Counted from the first letter of the stretch, positions 43,884 to 52,420 are shown. The stretch is 64,000 nt of DNA from Oscillospiraceae bacterium (GCA_022794215.1 JAAWEH010000006.1:38078-102077); one strand, 5' to 3'. The notes: a model not told the origin generated them from the letters alone. Made by a program: numbers and translations.

Positions 43884-44642
43884 TCAGGTCAGATTTCGGG
43901 CCTTCTTATCCCGGACGTAGATGTGCTTTACATTGGGCGCACTGGTGGGTCGGGCGTCAATCTCAAAGCGGTCGATGGATTTGACCATGGTGGTCAGCTT
44001 CTCAAACCCATAGTTCCGGGGGTCAAAGTCAGGCTGCTTCCGGGGCAGGATGTTGCCCAATTCTCCCATGAAGGCCCATCCATCCTCGTCAGACACATCC
44101 TGAATGGTGGAGGCAATGAGCCGCACCACCTTCTGGGGGATGGGCCTCCGTCCCGGGGCGGCAGGAACCGCCGGCTCCTCCCGCTCCCTGTCCTTCCCCA
44201 GATCCTTGCCGCGGATAACCTCCACGTAAATAAACTTGTCACAGGCCGCAATAAAAGGAGAGGGCGTTTTTCTCTCCCCGATGCCATAGACCTTCTTCCC
44301 TGCCTCCCGCAGCCGAAGGGCCAGCCGGGTGAAATCGGAGTCGCTGGACACCAGCACAAAGCCGTCCACCGGCTGGCTATACAGAATGTCCATGGCATCG
44401 ATGATCATGGCCGAGTCGGTGGAGTTCTTCCCCGTGGTATAGCTGTACTGCTGAACAGGAATGAGGGCGTTATCCAGCAGCAGGGGCTTCCAGGAGTCCA
44501 TATTGTTCATGGCCCAGTCCCCATAGATCCGTTTGATGGTAGGGGTGCCGTACTTCACGCACTCCTCCATGATCTCTTTGATGGCGGTGCGGGGGGCGTT
44601 GTCCCCATCGATCAAAACGGCAAGGCGGTTCTCACTCTCCAT
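43884..44642 (-). CDS. NYN-domain nuclease-like protein with C-terminal OST-HTH/LOTUS domain
   Basis: This 252-residue protein has an N-terminal NYN (PIN-like, LabA type) domain with the acidic positions expected for a metal-dependent RNase: VLIDGDNAP, NSTDSAMIIDAMD and VSSDSDFTRLALRLRE. Residues about 165-245 form an OST-HTH/LOTUS-like domain, thought to bind RNA. Together they suggest an RNA-processing or RNA-decay enzyme; no substrate is known. It is 12 bases after the M55 peptidase gene, so it is the last of a three-gene operon. Confidence 0.85.
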   Translation of the reverse strand: MESENRLAVLIDGDNAPRTAIKEIMEECVKYGTPTIKRIYGDWAMNNMDSWKPLLLDNALIPVQQYSYTTGKNSTDSAMIIDAMDILYSQPVDGFVLVSSDSDFTRLALRLREAGKKVYGIGERKTPSPFIAACDKFIYVEVIRGKDLGKDREREEPAVPAAPGRRPIPQKVVRLIASTIQDVSDEDGWAFMGELGNILPRKQPDFDPRNYGFEKLTTMVKSIDRFEIDARPTSAPNVKHIYVRDKKARNLT

Positions 44643-44654
44643 ACCCGTCCTCCC

Positions 44655-45461
44655 TTAGTCGCTGATCACGAAGTGGCTGAAGCGGAGCATCTCAAACCAA
44701 TCGTCGGAGGAGAACACCACGTTCTTCTCATCCTCCAGGGCGGCCCCGGGATAGAAGCTCTTGGAGTAAGCCATCTGGTGCTCCCGGAAGCGGACGGTCA
44801 TTTCAAACCGCTCCGGCATGGGCACAAAGCAGTTTTTGGCGTTCTTCACTGCTTTCTTTGCCCCGTCCTTGATGGCTTTCACCGCCAGATCAGGGTGCAT
44901 GGACACCACAGCGCCGCCCCGTCCCTCATTGACCGCCACGGTGGTGATGCCGGGGATAAACTCCCTGGCAAAATCACACAGGGCCTTATCCCCGGAAAGG
45001 AAAACCACGGGCACTCCGTAATAGCCCGCCGTATAAGCGTTCATCATAAACTCACTCATGCGCACCCCGTTGAGCATCACATACTCGTTGCGGAGATTCA
45101 TGGTGTGGCTCAGAGGATTGCCGCCGCTGGAGGCCCAGGCATGGTACCCGGTAAAGAGCACCGCCCCATAGTCTCCCGCGTCCAGGCCGCTCATCATGCT
45201 CAGGGGATCTCCCGTCCAGCCCCGCATCATCCGGGCGCTGTCGGGGAGCTCTGCAGGGTTGATATTCCGGGCAGAGTCGTGGGCGTCCTTCACAAAAACC
45301 AAGTCGGCCCCGGCGGCGATGGCGCCGTCACAGGCCGCCTTCACCTCCCGGGTCATCTGCCGCTGGAAAGGAACATAGTCCCGGGGCGTAGCAGGGTCGC
45401 TCTCCGCCCAGGCGGTAATCCCGCAGGTGCCTTCGATATCGGCGCTGATAAATACGTTCAT
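44655..45461 (-). CDS. M55-family D-aminopeptidase (DppA-like)
   Basis: This 268-residue zinc peptidase belongs to family M55, whose model is B. subtilis DppA, a D-specific aminopeptidase acting on D-Ala-containing peptides. Metal and active-site residues appear in ISADIEGTCGI (Asp8, Glu10), KDAHDSARN, FTGYHAW and NEGRGG. The role may be recycling of wall-derived D-amino-acid peptides. Its start overlaps the stop of the upstream nucleotidyltransferase by four bases, so the two are translationally coupled. Confidence 0.9.
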   Translation of the reverse strand: MNVFISADIEGTCGITAWAESDPATPRDYVPFQRQMTREVKAACDGAIAAGADLVFVKDAHDSARNINPAELPDSARMMRGWTGDPLSMMSGLDAGDYGAVLFTGYHAWASSGGNPLSHTMNLRNEYVMLNGVRMSEFMMNAYTAGYYGVPVVFLSGDKALCDFAREFIPGITTVAVNEGRGGAVVSMHPDLAVKAIKDGAKKAVKNAKNCFVPMPERFEMTVRFREHQMAYSKSFYPGAALEDEKNVVFSSDDWFEMLRFSHFVISD

Positions 45462-46210
45462 TGCTGTCCCCTCCGTGTTTTGATATAATCCTCTACCTGC
45501 TGCAGCTGCTCCACCGTGTTAACCCCCAGCATCTCCTGGGCGGTGCAGGCGGCGCTGACTCCCACCTTCTCCCCCTGGGCGGCAAGCCACACAGGGGCGT
45601 CGGTCAGATAATACTCTCCCTGCACGTTGTTGGGCCGAAGGGTGGTCAAAGCCCGCCAGAGCTGTCTGGCTTCAAAGACATACACCCCTACGTTCAGCTC
45701 CGGGATCTTCCTCTCCTCCTCGGTGCAGTCCTTGTCCTCCACAATGCGTTCAAACCCGCCCTCCGGATTGCGAAGGATCCGCCCATAGGGAAGGGGCTGA
45801 TCGGCCACTCCCGCCATAAGGGTACAGGCGTTGCCCTTTTCCACGTGCTCCCGGATCAGCTTCTCATAAGCGCTGCGGGGCAGCAGGGGCATGTCGCCGT
45901 AGCAGATGAGTATATGTCCCTCAAAGCCCTTCAGCGCGCCCTCGGCGCACTGGACGGCATGGCCCGTGCCCAGTTGAGGCCGCTGGTAAACCTTTGGATA
46001 GCCCGGAAATTCGGCCACCACCTTCTCCCCCTCGTACCCCACCACCAGCAGAATATCCTGGGGCGGCAGAAAACGGAGCTCCTCCAGCACATAGGCCAGC
46101 AGCGGCTGTCCGGCTGCCCGGCGCAGAACTTTGGGCAGATCCACCCCTTCAGTCCGCAGCCGAGTCCCCTTACCGGCAGCCAGAACAATGGCTTTTAACG
46201 GTTCGTTCAT
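45458..46210 (-). CDS. Nucleotidyltransferase, GlmU N-terminal-like
   Basis: This 250-residue protein has the sugar-nucleotide pyrophosphorylase signature LAAGKGTRLRTEG with DLPKVL, and GTGHAVQCAEGAL and CYGDMPLL as in the uridylyltransferase half of GlmU. The left-handed beta-helix acetyltransferase half (about 200 residues) is absent, so it is not bifunctional GlmU. It may make UDP-HexNAc or another activated sugar. The start is moved to ATG 46210 (AAGGGG ten bases before), leaving out 31 upstream codons. Coupling with the M55 peptidase hints at cell-wall precursor metabolism. Confidence 0.82.
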   Translation of the reverse strand: MNEPLKAIVLAAGKGTRLRTEGVDLPKVLRRAAGQPLLAYVLEELRFLPPQDILLVVGYEGEKVVAEFPGYPKVYQRPQLGTGHAVQCAEGALKGFEGHILICYGDMPLLPRSAYEKLIREHVEKGNACTLMAGVADQPLPYGRILRNPEGGFERIVEDKDCTEEERKIPELNVGVYVFEARQLWRALTTLRPNNVQGEYYLTDAPVWLAAQGEKVGVSAACTAQEMLGVNTVEQLQQVEDYIKTRRGQQ

Positions 46211-46304
46211 GGGTATATATCCCCTTTTTGTTTGGTTTTCATTTTGGTAGAAACAGTATATCAATTCGGGAAGGATTTTGCAATGGGGAATGTGGACAAG
46301 CAAA

Positions 46305-46330
46305 ACAGGCCGGGGATCTCCCCGGCCTGT
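46305..46330 (-). terminator. Terminator of hpf
   Basis: A 12-bp GC-rich inverted repeat (46305-46316 with 46319-46330) lies just past the hpf stop and is followed on the minus strand by TTTTGCTTG. Confidence 0.85.
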
Positions 46331-46342
46331 TTGTTCTCTCTT

Positions 46343-46879
46343 TTAGCCGTCGTCCTCGATCAGGCCATAGCCGCCATTGTCTCTGCAGTAGACCACCGCA
46401 AAAGTGCCGCCGTCGTCCTCATTTTTAAAGGCAAAAAAGGTGTGGCCCAACAGATTCATCTGGAGCACCGCCTCTTCTACCGACATAGGTTTGATGGGGA
46501 AGCGTTTGGTGCGGATGATATCGTATTCCTCCTCCGGCTCCTCCGGAGCGAAGGAGGTCTCCTCCTCCCGCCGGATAAATGCGTCCTTCCGCAGCCGCTT
46601 TTCCAACCGGGCTTTATTTTTGCGCAGCTGCCGCTCAATATCGGCCACCGCCGCGTCAATAGAGGCAAACATATCCGCCGTGCTCTCCGACACCCGATAG
46701 ATGGTACCGCCGGAGCGGACGGTCACCTCGGCGTTGTTGCGCCCCTTCTCCACGCTGAATACCACCGAGGCCTCAGCCTCAGCGGGGAAGTAACGCTCCA
46801 GCTTGCCTACCTTCTTTTCGGCGTACTCATGAACCTTTTTGGGCAGAGTGACCTTTTTGTCGGTAAACGTGAACTTCAT
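46343..46879 (-). CDS. hpf: Ribosome hibernation promoting factor, long form
   Basis: This 178-residue protein pairs ribosomes into inactive 100S dimers in starving cells. The N-terminal ribosome-binding domain (about 1-100; MKFTFTDKKVTLPKKVHEY) and the C-terminal dimerisation domain (about 122-178; PMSVEEAVLQMNLLGHTFF) are joined by an acidic linker, as in the long HPF of Firmicutes. The start is set at ATG 46879, with AAGGAG 11 bases before it. It has an extended -10 promoter and its own terminator. Confidence 0.95.
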   Translation of the reverse strand: MKFTFTDKKVTLPKKVHEYAEKKVGKLERYFPAEAEASVVFSVEKGRNNAEVTVRSGGTIYRVSESTADMFASIDAAVADIERQLRKNKARLEKRLRKDAFIRREEETSFAPEEPEEEYDIIRTKRFPIKPMSVEEAVLQMNLLGHTFFAFKNEDDGGTFAVVYCRDNGGYGLIEDDG

Positions 46880-46951
46880 AAAGCTGTCAACTCCTTTTGC
46901 CCCAGGGGGCTTCATTGGAAACACCGTCAAGCGCCCGGCTTCTCCAGCTCT

Positions 46952-46979
46952 ATTATACCATATTTTTACCAACAAGTCA
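46952..46979 (-). promoter_or_regulatory. hpf: Promoter of hpf (extended -10)
   Basis: On the minus strand, a perfect TATAAT (46952-46957) is preceded by TGG, making an extended -10; the -35 is weak (TGACTT, 46974-46979). Confidence 0.6.
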
Positions 46980-47050
46980 CCCCTTTCTTTCATGTTTTTT
47001 GTTGCATTTCACCTCCGCCTCTTGTAATGGAAATTTTTTACAGTTTTTGG

Positions 47051-47079
47051 TTGACATTTTCTGGAAATTATGGTATAAC
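47051..47079 (+). promoter_or_regulatory. Strong promoter without a downstream gene
   Basis: -35 TTGACA (47051-47056) and -10 TATAAC (47074-47079) have a 17-base spacer. No plus-strand gene follows; a terminator stands about 75 bases downstream. Confidence 0.7.
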
Positions 47080-47085
47080 AAACCT

Positions 47086-47184
47086 GTGGTAAGTGAGGTC
47101 GCGTCTCCGGCCAAACGTACCCGTGTTCATTCCATTCTCCCCATACCGCGCTTTGGGCGCCCCTCTCCGGGGCGCCCCCTTTTT
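47086..47184 (+). ncRNA. Candidate small RNA of about 100 bases
   Basis: A strong promoter (47051-47079) and a GC-rich terminator hairpin (47155-47163 with 47169-47177, then CCTTTTT) bracket about 100 bases with no convincing ORF, in the gap between hpf and the htrA gene, both on the other strand. I do not recognise 6S, 4.5S, tmRNA or RNase P in it. The stop could also only be a terminator guarding htrA from readthrough; transcription is not proven. Confidence 0.45.
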
Positions 47185-47192
47185 ATGCGCAA

Positions 47193-47225
47193 AAGAGGAG
47201 ACAGCCCCCAGGGCCGTCTCCTCTT
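47193..47225 (-). terminator. Terminator of the htrA gene
   Basis: A 15-bp imperfect stem (one A-C mismatch) lies just after the htrA stop, followed on the minus strand by TTTTGCGC. Confidence 0.75.
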
Positions 47226-47230
47226 CTCCA

Positions 47231-48595
47231 TCAATTTTCCAAAACGTAGCCTTCCACAAGCTCCACTGAGACCGTACGCCTTTCTCCATCGCTCCAGACC
47301 TCCAGAGTGATGGACTGCCCCGCCTGGAGCCCGCTCTTGACCTCGCTCAGATCCTCCAGGGAAAAGATCCGCCGGCCATTGGCGCCGGTGATGACGTCCC
47401 CCTCCCGGATCCCCTTTTGATAGGCGTCGGACTTCCGCTCCACCGAACTGACATAGATCCCGGCGGGCACATCTCCATGGCCCTCCTCATTGAACACGGT
47501 GATCCCCAACATGGGCCGGCCGGAGTAATGCCCCTGGGCGATGAGCTGATCCACCACATCCTTGGCGGTGGTGGAGGGCACGGCAAAAGCCAGCCCCTCA
47601 ATGGTTTCCCAATCCGACATCATCTTCATGTTGGTGATCCCCACCACCCGGCCAAACTGATCCACCAGCGCGCCTCCGGAGCTGCCGGAATTGATGGCGG
47701 CGGTGGTCTGCAGCAGCACCATGTCCCCTCCGTCCACTGCCACAGTGCGCTCCGTGGCGGAGATAATGCCGTCGGTCATGGTGGCCCACAGTTCCTCCCC
47801 CAGGTGGTTGCCGATGGCATAGGCCGGATCTCCCACCTGAAGCTGGTCTGAGCTTCCAAAACAGGCCACCGTCAGCCCCTGGGCCTCCACCTTCAAAACC
47901 GCCAGATCGCTGGCCCCGTCATAGCCCACCAGAAGAGCTTCCTTCCGGCTGTTGTCGGGCAGCACCACCTGCAGACTGCGGGAGCCCGCGATCACGTGGG
48001 CGTTGGTAAGGATGTACCCGTCGGCAGACATCACGATTCCCGTCCCCAGCGCTCCGCCGTTTTCCAGTCCCACCCGAACGCCTACCACCGCAGGGCTTAC
48101 CTGCTGGTAGATCTCCTGGGCGGTCAGGGCGGCCCCTTCCGTCATGTCCAGGGGCAGCGTCACCCCGGTACCGGTGGGCGCTCTGGGGGCGGTGGTATCC
48201 TTCAGCTCCTCCCGCCAGTTATCCTCTTCATATTCATAGTACTCATAATAGCGATACCAGTCTCCCTCTCCGGAAAGGATATCCCAGATACCTCCCCGGG
48301 GCGGAAATTGAGGCAATACGCCCCCCTGGAAATAGACGCCCAGCCCCATCAAGCTCAGCAGAAGAGCCAGGAAAAACAAAAAGCCCCCGGCGCCGTTTCT
48401 CTCCTGATTTCTCGGCTTTTTGATCCGCTTTTTCCGCACATCGGGGGTGCGGCGCGGCCCGTCGGCCTTCTGTTGGGCAGCCCCGGTCTTTTCCGGCTCC
48501 TGGTCAAAGGGGATCGGCTTGCCCGGTTCCCATTTCTGCGGCACCACGCCGGAATCCCGTCCCCAGCCGTTGAAATCATAATAGCTGTTGCGCAT
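47231..48595 (-). CDS. htrA: HtrA/DegP-family membrane-anchored serine protease
   Basis: This 454-residue protein has a long basic cytoplasmic start (1-62), one membrane helix (about 67-88), a trypsin-like domain (about 155-340) and one PDZ domain (about 350-445). The catalytic residues can be seen: His in LTNAHVI, Asp in GASDLAVLK and Ser in NSGSSGGAL (GSSGG instead of the common GNSGG). It degrades misfolded exported proteins at the outer face of the membrane. The order regulator-kinase-htrA suggests that the two-component system next to it controls its level, as in other Firmicutes envelope-stress systems. Start has GGAGGG. Confidence 0.93.
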   Translation of the reverse strand: MRNSYYDFNGWGRDSGVVPQKWEPGKPIPFDQEPEKTGAAQQKADGPRRTPDVRKKRIKKPRNQERNGAGGFLFFLALLLSLMGLGVYFQGGVLPQFPPRGGIWDILSGEGDWYRYYEYYEYEEDNWREELKDTTAPRAPTGTGVTLPLDMTEGAALTAQEIYQQVSPAVVGVRVGLENGGALGTGIVMSADGYILTNAHVIAGSRSLQVVLPDNSRKEALLVGYDGASDLAVLKVEAQGLTVACFGSSDQLQVGDPAYAIGNHLGEELWATMTDGIISATERTVAVDGGDMVLLQTTAAINSGSSGGALVDQFGRVVGITNMKMMSDWETIEGLAFAVPSTTAKDVVDQLIAQGHYSGRPMLGITVFNEEGHGDVPAGIYVSSVERKSDAYQKGIREGDVITGANGRRIFSLEDLSEVKSGLQAGQSITLEVWSDGERRTVSVELVEGYVLEN

Positions 48596-48629
48596 GGTCG
48601 CCCTCCTTCTCCCTGTTTTCTCTCTTCTA

Positions 48630-50078
48630 TCAGGCGATGGTGAGGGTAAAGGTAAAGGTGGTCACCCCATCCTCACTGGTCACCGCAATGCTCTCCCGGT
48701 GGTTGTTGATAATGGTCTTAACGATGTACAGCCCCAGGCCCACGCCCTCCCGGTCCACACTGCGGGAGCGGTCGGTCTTATGAAAGCGGTCAAAGACCTC
48801 CTTCAGCTCCTCCGGCGGGATGGTATCTCCCAGGTTGCGAACCGAGACATAAGCCTTCTCCCCCTTCACCTGAACTCCAAGGGTCAGCGCAGTGCCGGTG
48901 AAGGCAAACTTTATGGCGTTGTCCAGCAGATTGTAGCACACCTGCGTGATGGCGTCCGGATCGCCCCACACCATCACCGAGCCCTCCGGCAGCTGTGTTT
49001 CCACATCCAGCCCCCGGCCGGTGATCTTTCCCTCCAGGCTCACCAGCACCCGCAAAAGCAGCTCGCACACATCGAACCGCTCCTGGGCGGTGACATTCTC
49101 GCTGGATTGCAGCCGGCTCAGATCCAGCATTCGCCGAACCAGCCGGGAAAGGCGCCGGGTCTCGGAGGAAATGGTGCTCAGGGCCTCCGCCTCCTTCTCC
49201 CGGGGAATGGTGCCGTCCAGGATCCCGTCGGCAAATCCCGCAATGGTGGTCATGGGGGTCTTCAGCTCGTGGGAGACATTGGCGATAAACTCACTTCTCT
49301 GAGCCTCGCTTTTGGCCAGAGAGCCCGCCATGGCGTTGAACACCTCCGCCAGCTCCCCCACCTCGTCCTGGCGGCCCTCACAGCCGGTGACCCGGGCGTC
49401 AAACTCCCCCTGGCCAAACCGGCGCATGGCCTCCGCCATGTCCTTCAAAGGCTTGGTCTGCCGCAGGGAGGTCACCGAGCTTGCCGCCGAAGCCAGCAGC
49501 AGCACCGCCGTGGCCGACAGCAGGAAGATGGCGGCCAGATCCTGCCACATAGTGGTCAGACTGGAAGCTCCGCTGACCACCAGCACCACGCCCCGCTGAT
49601 AGATATTTCCGGTAATGTAGGAGCTTTGCCGTATGGGTACCCCTGTAACAAAGCTCTTGTCGGGCAAAAGCCCGTCCAGGCTGCTGTGCCCGGAATAGCT
49701 CCCCGCGCTGTTGATGGCGTTCATGCACTCTCCCGGCACCATACCGCTCAAAAGGGCGCTGACGTTCTCTCCCATGCCAGAGGAGGCGTAGACGATCTCT
49801 CCGCTGTTCTCCGCCAAGAGCACTGTGGAACCCGAAATATTCGCCAAGGACGCGATGTAGAGCTGATACCCCGGATCCTGAATTCCCGAGGCCATACTGC
49901 TGGTAAGGTAGGAGGCAGTAAAGTTTGCAATGTAATTGGCGTTGCGCTCCATGCTGTCCTGCTTATCCTGAACGATGTACTGATAGCTCAGCAGCGCAAA
50001 GGCGCCGCCCAGCAGCAGAAAGGCCACCAGTATCACCGCTGCCATCATCGCAAACTGACGGCGGTAAAGGCTTTTCAC
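48630..50078 (-). CDS. Membrane sensor histidine kinase
   Basis: This 482-residue kinase has an N-terminal helix (about 13-35), an extracellular sensor region of about 130 residues, a second helix (about 172-195), a HAMP domain (about 196-248) and a kinase core. The H-box is FIANVSHELKTPMTTIAG (His near 265), the N-box NLLDNAIKFA, and the G2 box GLGLYIVKT. The start is GTG, whose bases overlap the response regulator stop (GTGA), so the two are coupled. The signal is unknown; with htrA next door an envelope signal is likely. Confidence 0.93.
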   Translation of the reverse strand: MKSLYRRQFAMMAAVILVAFLLLGGAFALLSYQYIVQDKQDSMERNANYIANFTASYLTSSMASGIQDPGYQLYIASLANISGSTVLLAENSGEIVYASSGMGENVSALLSGMVPGECMNAINSAGSYSGHSSLDGLLPDKSFVTGVPIRQSSYITGNIYQRGVVLVVSGASSLTTMWQDLAAIFLLSATAVLLLASAASSVTSLRQTKPLKDMAEAMRRFGQGEFDARVTGCEGRQDEVGELAEVFNAMAGSLAKSEAQRSEFIANVSHELKTPMTTIAGFADGILDGTIPREKEAEALSTISSETRRLSRLVRRMLDLSRLQSSENVTAQERFDVCELLLRVLVSLEGKITGRGLDVETQLPEGSVMVWGDPDAITQVCYNLLDNAIKFAFTGTALTLGVQVKGEKAYVSVRNLGDTIPPEELKEVFDRFHKTDRSRSVDREGVGLGLYIVKTIINNHRESIAVTSEDGVTTFTFTLTIA

Positions 50079-50770
50079 GCTGTCGTCACCTCAAACTTAT
50101 AGCCCACGCCCCACACTGTTTTCAGGCTCCACTGCTCGCTGATCCCCTCCAGCTTCTCCCGCAGGCGTTTGATGTGAACATCCACCGTCCGGGAGTCCCC
50201 AAAGTAATCAAAGCCCCAAACCTCGTCCAGCAGCTGATTGCGGGTAAAGACCCGGTTGGGTGCGGAGGCCAGATGGTAAAGCAGCTCCAGCTCCTTGGGC
50301 GGGGTGTCGATCCGCTTGCCGTCCACCATCAGCTCGTAGGCCTCCAGGTTGATGACCAGCTTGTCGAAGATGAGCTTTTTTCCGCCACTCCCCTCTTCCT
50401 CGCTTCCCAGCGTGCGGCGGAGAACCGCCCGGATCCGGGCCAGCACCTCCTTGGTCTCAAAGGGCTTGACAATATAATCGTCCGCCCCCTGCTCCAGCCC
50501 GGTGACCCGGTCGTTGGTCTCCCCCTTGGCCGTAAGCATGATCACGGGGGTTTTGCTCTCGGCCCGGATCTTGTTCAGCACCGACCAGCCATCCATAACG
50601 GGCAGCATAATATCCAGCAGCACCAGATCGGGGCCAAAGGAACGGAACAGCTCCACCGCCTTTCCGCCGTCCGGCGCGATCTGGGCCTCATAGCCCTCCT
50701 TCTCCAGGTAAAGATGGAGGAGCTGGGCAATATTGGCCTCGTCCTCCACGATCAGGATCTTTTGTGCCAC
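50075..50770 (-). CDS. OmpR-family response regulator
   Basis: This 231-residue regulator has a receiver domain (about 3-118) with the acidic pair in VEDEAN, the phospho-acceptor Asp in LVLLDIMLP (about Asp52), Thr in VIMLTAKGE and Lys in IVKPFE, then a winged-helix DNA-binding domain (about 130-228) with VFTRNQLLDEVWG and SRTVDVHIKRLREKL. The start is GTG behind AAGGGGG. It is cotranscribed with the kinase and probably with htrA. Confidence 0.95.
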   Translation of the reverse strand: MAQKILIVEDEANIAQLLHLYLEKEGYEAQIAPDGGKAVELFRSFGPDLVLLDIMLPVMDGWSVLNKIRAESKTPVIMLTAKGETNDRVTGLEQGADDYIVKPFETKEVLARIRAVLRRTLGSEEEGSGGKKLIFDKLVINLEAYELMVDGKRIDTPPKELELLYHLASAPNRVFTRNQLLDEVWGFDYFGDSRTVDVHIKRLREKLEGISEQWSLKTVWGVGYKFEVTTA

Positions 50771-50853
50771 GGGAATTCCCCCTTCTTTTGCATTCCATGC
50801 CTTTTATAGCATGTTTTCCCCTTTTTTCCATGAATGAACTGTGAATTTTCCTG

Positions 50854-52023
50854 TTATTGGGTATAGCTGTGATCCACCTGTATCACCGTCAGATATCTGG
50901 GGTTCCGCTCCCGGGCCAGCCGCGCCAGCTCCCGGCGGACTTCCTCATCTGAAAGCTTGCAGTTGTGAGGCACCACCACGTCGAAAATCAGGTTGGTGTG
51001 GCTGGGCCCTTCCGTCATCCGAAAGTCGTGGATGGTCATGGCGGGATCCAGCTGTTTGGCCAGTTCCCCCACCTCTGCCCGCAGCGCATTGACGTGCTCG
51101 TCGTTGGTAACGATGGGATCCATATGTATGGTAGCGCTGATATGAAACTTTACCCCCAGCTCCCGCTCCACATTGTCGATCAGATCGTGGGTAGCCGCTA
51201 TGTCCCCATCAATGGACACCTCCGCATGGAGAGAGGCCATGATATGGCCGGGCCCGTAGTCGTGAACCATCAGATCGTGGATCCCGGCGATCTCCGGGTG
51301 GGCCAGCACCGTCTGCCGGATCCCCTCCACCAGGGCCGGGTCAGGGGCCTGCCCCAGCAGGGGATCCAAGGTATCCTTGGCCGATTCCCACCCCGCCCGA
51401 AGGACAAAGGCGGCAACCACCAGCCCCACCCAGCCGTCAATAGACACTTGGCTCCAGTGACCCACCACCAGTCCCAGCAGAACGGCGGACGTAGCCACAC
51501 AGTCAGAGAGGGAATCGGCGGCAGTGGCGGCCATGGCCGCCGAGGAAAGCCTCCGGCTCAGGTTTTTATTGAAGGCATACAGCCACAGCTTAATAAGGAT
51601 GGACGCGCACAGAATCCCTGCCGACAGCAGGGAAAAATGAACCGGCTGGGGATGGAGGATCTTTTCCACCGCTCCCTTTGCCAGCTCCACCCCCACCAGC
51701 AAAATGGCCACCGAAACCCCCAGCCCCGCCAGGTATTCCGCCCGGCCATGGCCATAGGGGTGATCCTTGTCCGCCTCTTGTCCCGCCAGACGGAACCCCA
51801 CCAGGGTCACCACCGATGTGGCGGCATCAGATAGATTGTTGAACGCATCGGCGGTCACCGAAACTGAGGCGGTCATCACGCCGGCCAGGAACTTCCCCAA
51901 ACACAGGGCCAGGTTAAGCAGGATCCCTACCGTTCCTGATAGCGCGCCGTATTTCTCCCGAACCGCCGGGTCTCCCACATTTTCATAGCCGCGGACAAAG
52001 CGGCGCAGCAGCATATTGGTCAA
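50854..52023 (-). CDS. Cation diffusion facilitator family transporter, Mn-type site
   Basis: This 389-residue exporter has six hydrophobic helices (about 30-210) and a C-terminal cytoplasmic domain. The metal-site motifs are N-x3-D in helix 2 (NNLSD) and D-x3-D in helix 5 (DSLSD). Zinc exporters usually have His in helix 5, whereas manganese-type CDF proteins have N-D/D-D, so Mn(II) export is the best guess. The start is TTG 52023, with AAGGGGAG six bases before it, giving the family N terminus (MTNMLLRRFV); the ATG eight codons upstream has no ribosome site. A promoter lies at 52096-52124. Confidence 0.88.
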   Translation of the reverse strand: MTNMLLRRFVRGYENVGDPAVREKYGALSGTVGILLNLALCLGKFLAGVMTASVSVTADAFNNLSDAATSVVTLVGFRLAGQEADKDHPYGHGRAEYLAGLGVSVAILLVGVELAKGAVEKILHPQPVHFSLLSAGILCASILIKLWLYAFNKNLSRRLSSAAMAATAADSLSDCVATSAVLLGLVVGHWSQVSIDGWVGLVVAAFVLRAGWESAKDTLDPLLGQAPDPALVEGIRQTVLAHPEIAGIHDLMVHDYGPGHIMASLHAEVSIDGDIAATHDLIDNVERELGVKFHISATIHMDPIVTNDEHVNALRAEVGELAKQLDPAMTIHDFRMTEGPSHTNLIFDVVVPHNCKLSDEEVRRELARLARERNPRYLTVIQVDHSYTQ

Positions 52024-52095
52024 ATAGGTCTCCCCTTCAGTCTGCATCTCCGGTCAGCCCTGCCATTTCTATGCAAAGCTATACCCTATCAGTAT

Positions 52096-52124
52096 ATTAT
52101 CTCATGAAAGGGTCAGAACGTCAA
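52096..52124 (-). promoter_or_regulatory. Promoter of the CDF transporter
   Basis: On the minus strand, -35 TTGACG (52119-52124) and -10 GATAAT (52096-52101) are separated by 17 bases, about 73 bases before the TTG start. Confidence 0.65.
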
Positions 52125-52420
52125 CGGTGGAAATCATATCTTCCCTTTGCGCAGAATAACAACGGCAGGTCCATCCAATAGGCGGCGCCGCCCGTTTGGC
52201 GGCTTCGCTCAAGTTTCCATACTGTCCAGGCGCTTGGGCCCATCTTTTACCAAGCCGCAAAAGCCACTAAGCGGCATAGCCGCCAAGTGGCTCTAAACCC
52301 TGAAAAGCACGGTCCCCGGAACCGCGTCCCTTTGAAACCGCATTGCCTTCCCCTTTTACAATACTCCCCCAACACACAAACCAGGCGCCTGTCCCCATTG
52401 GACAAACGCCCAGCACCAAT
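52125..52420. other. Non-coding region with strong hairpins, unassigned
   Basis: This 296-base stretch has no plausible gene. It contains a two-part stem (52262-52268 with 52286-52292, enclosing GCGGC/GCCGC at 52271-52283), a GCCGCC/GGCGGC stem (52187-52203) and an interrupted repeat near 52384-52410 close to the end of the kinase-like gene. It might encode a structured RNA on either strand, a decayed gene or a set of terminator-like elements. I could not match it to RNase P, tmRNA, 6S, SRP RNA, T-box or known metal riboswitches by eye. Confidence 0.45.

Noticed and set aside
52048..52124. Mn (yybP-ykoY) or NiCo riboswitch in front of the CDF gene
   Set aside because: The leader between the promoter and the start is only about 70 bases and lacks the conserved helices.
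52125..52420. RNase P RNA, tmRNA, 6S RNA, SRP RNA or T-box in the non-coding stretch
   Set aside because: None of the conserved sequence blocks of these RNAs could be found on either strand by eye; left as unassigned structured region.
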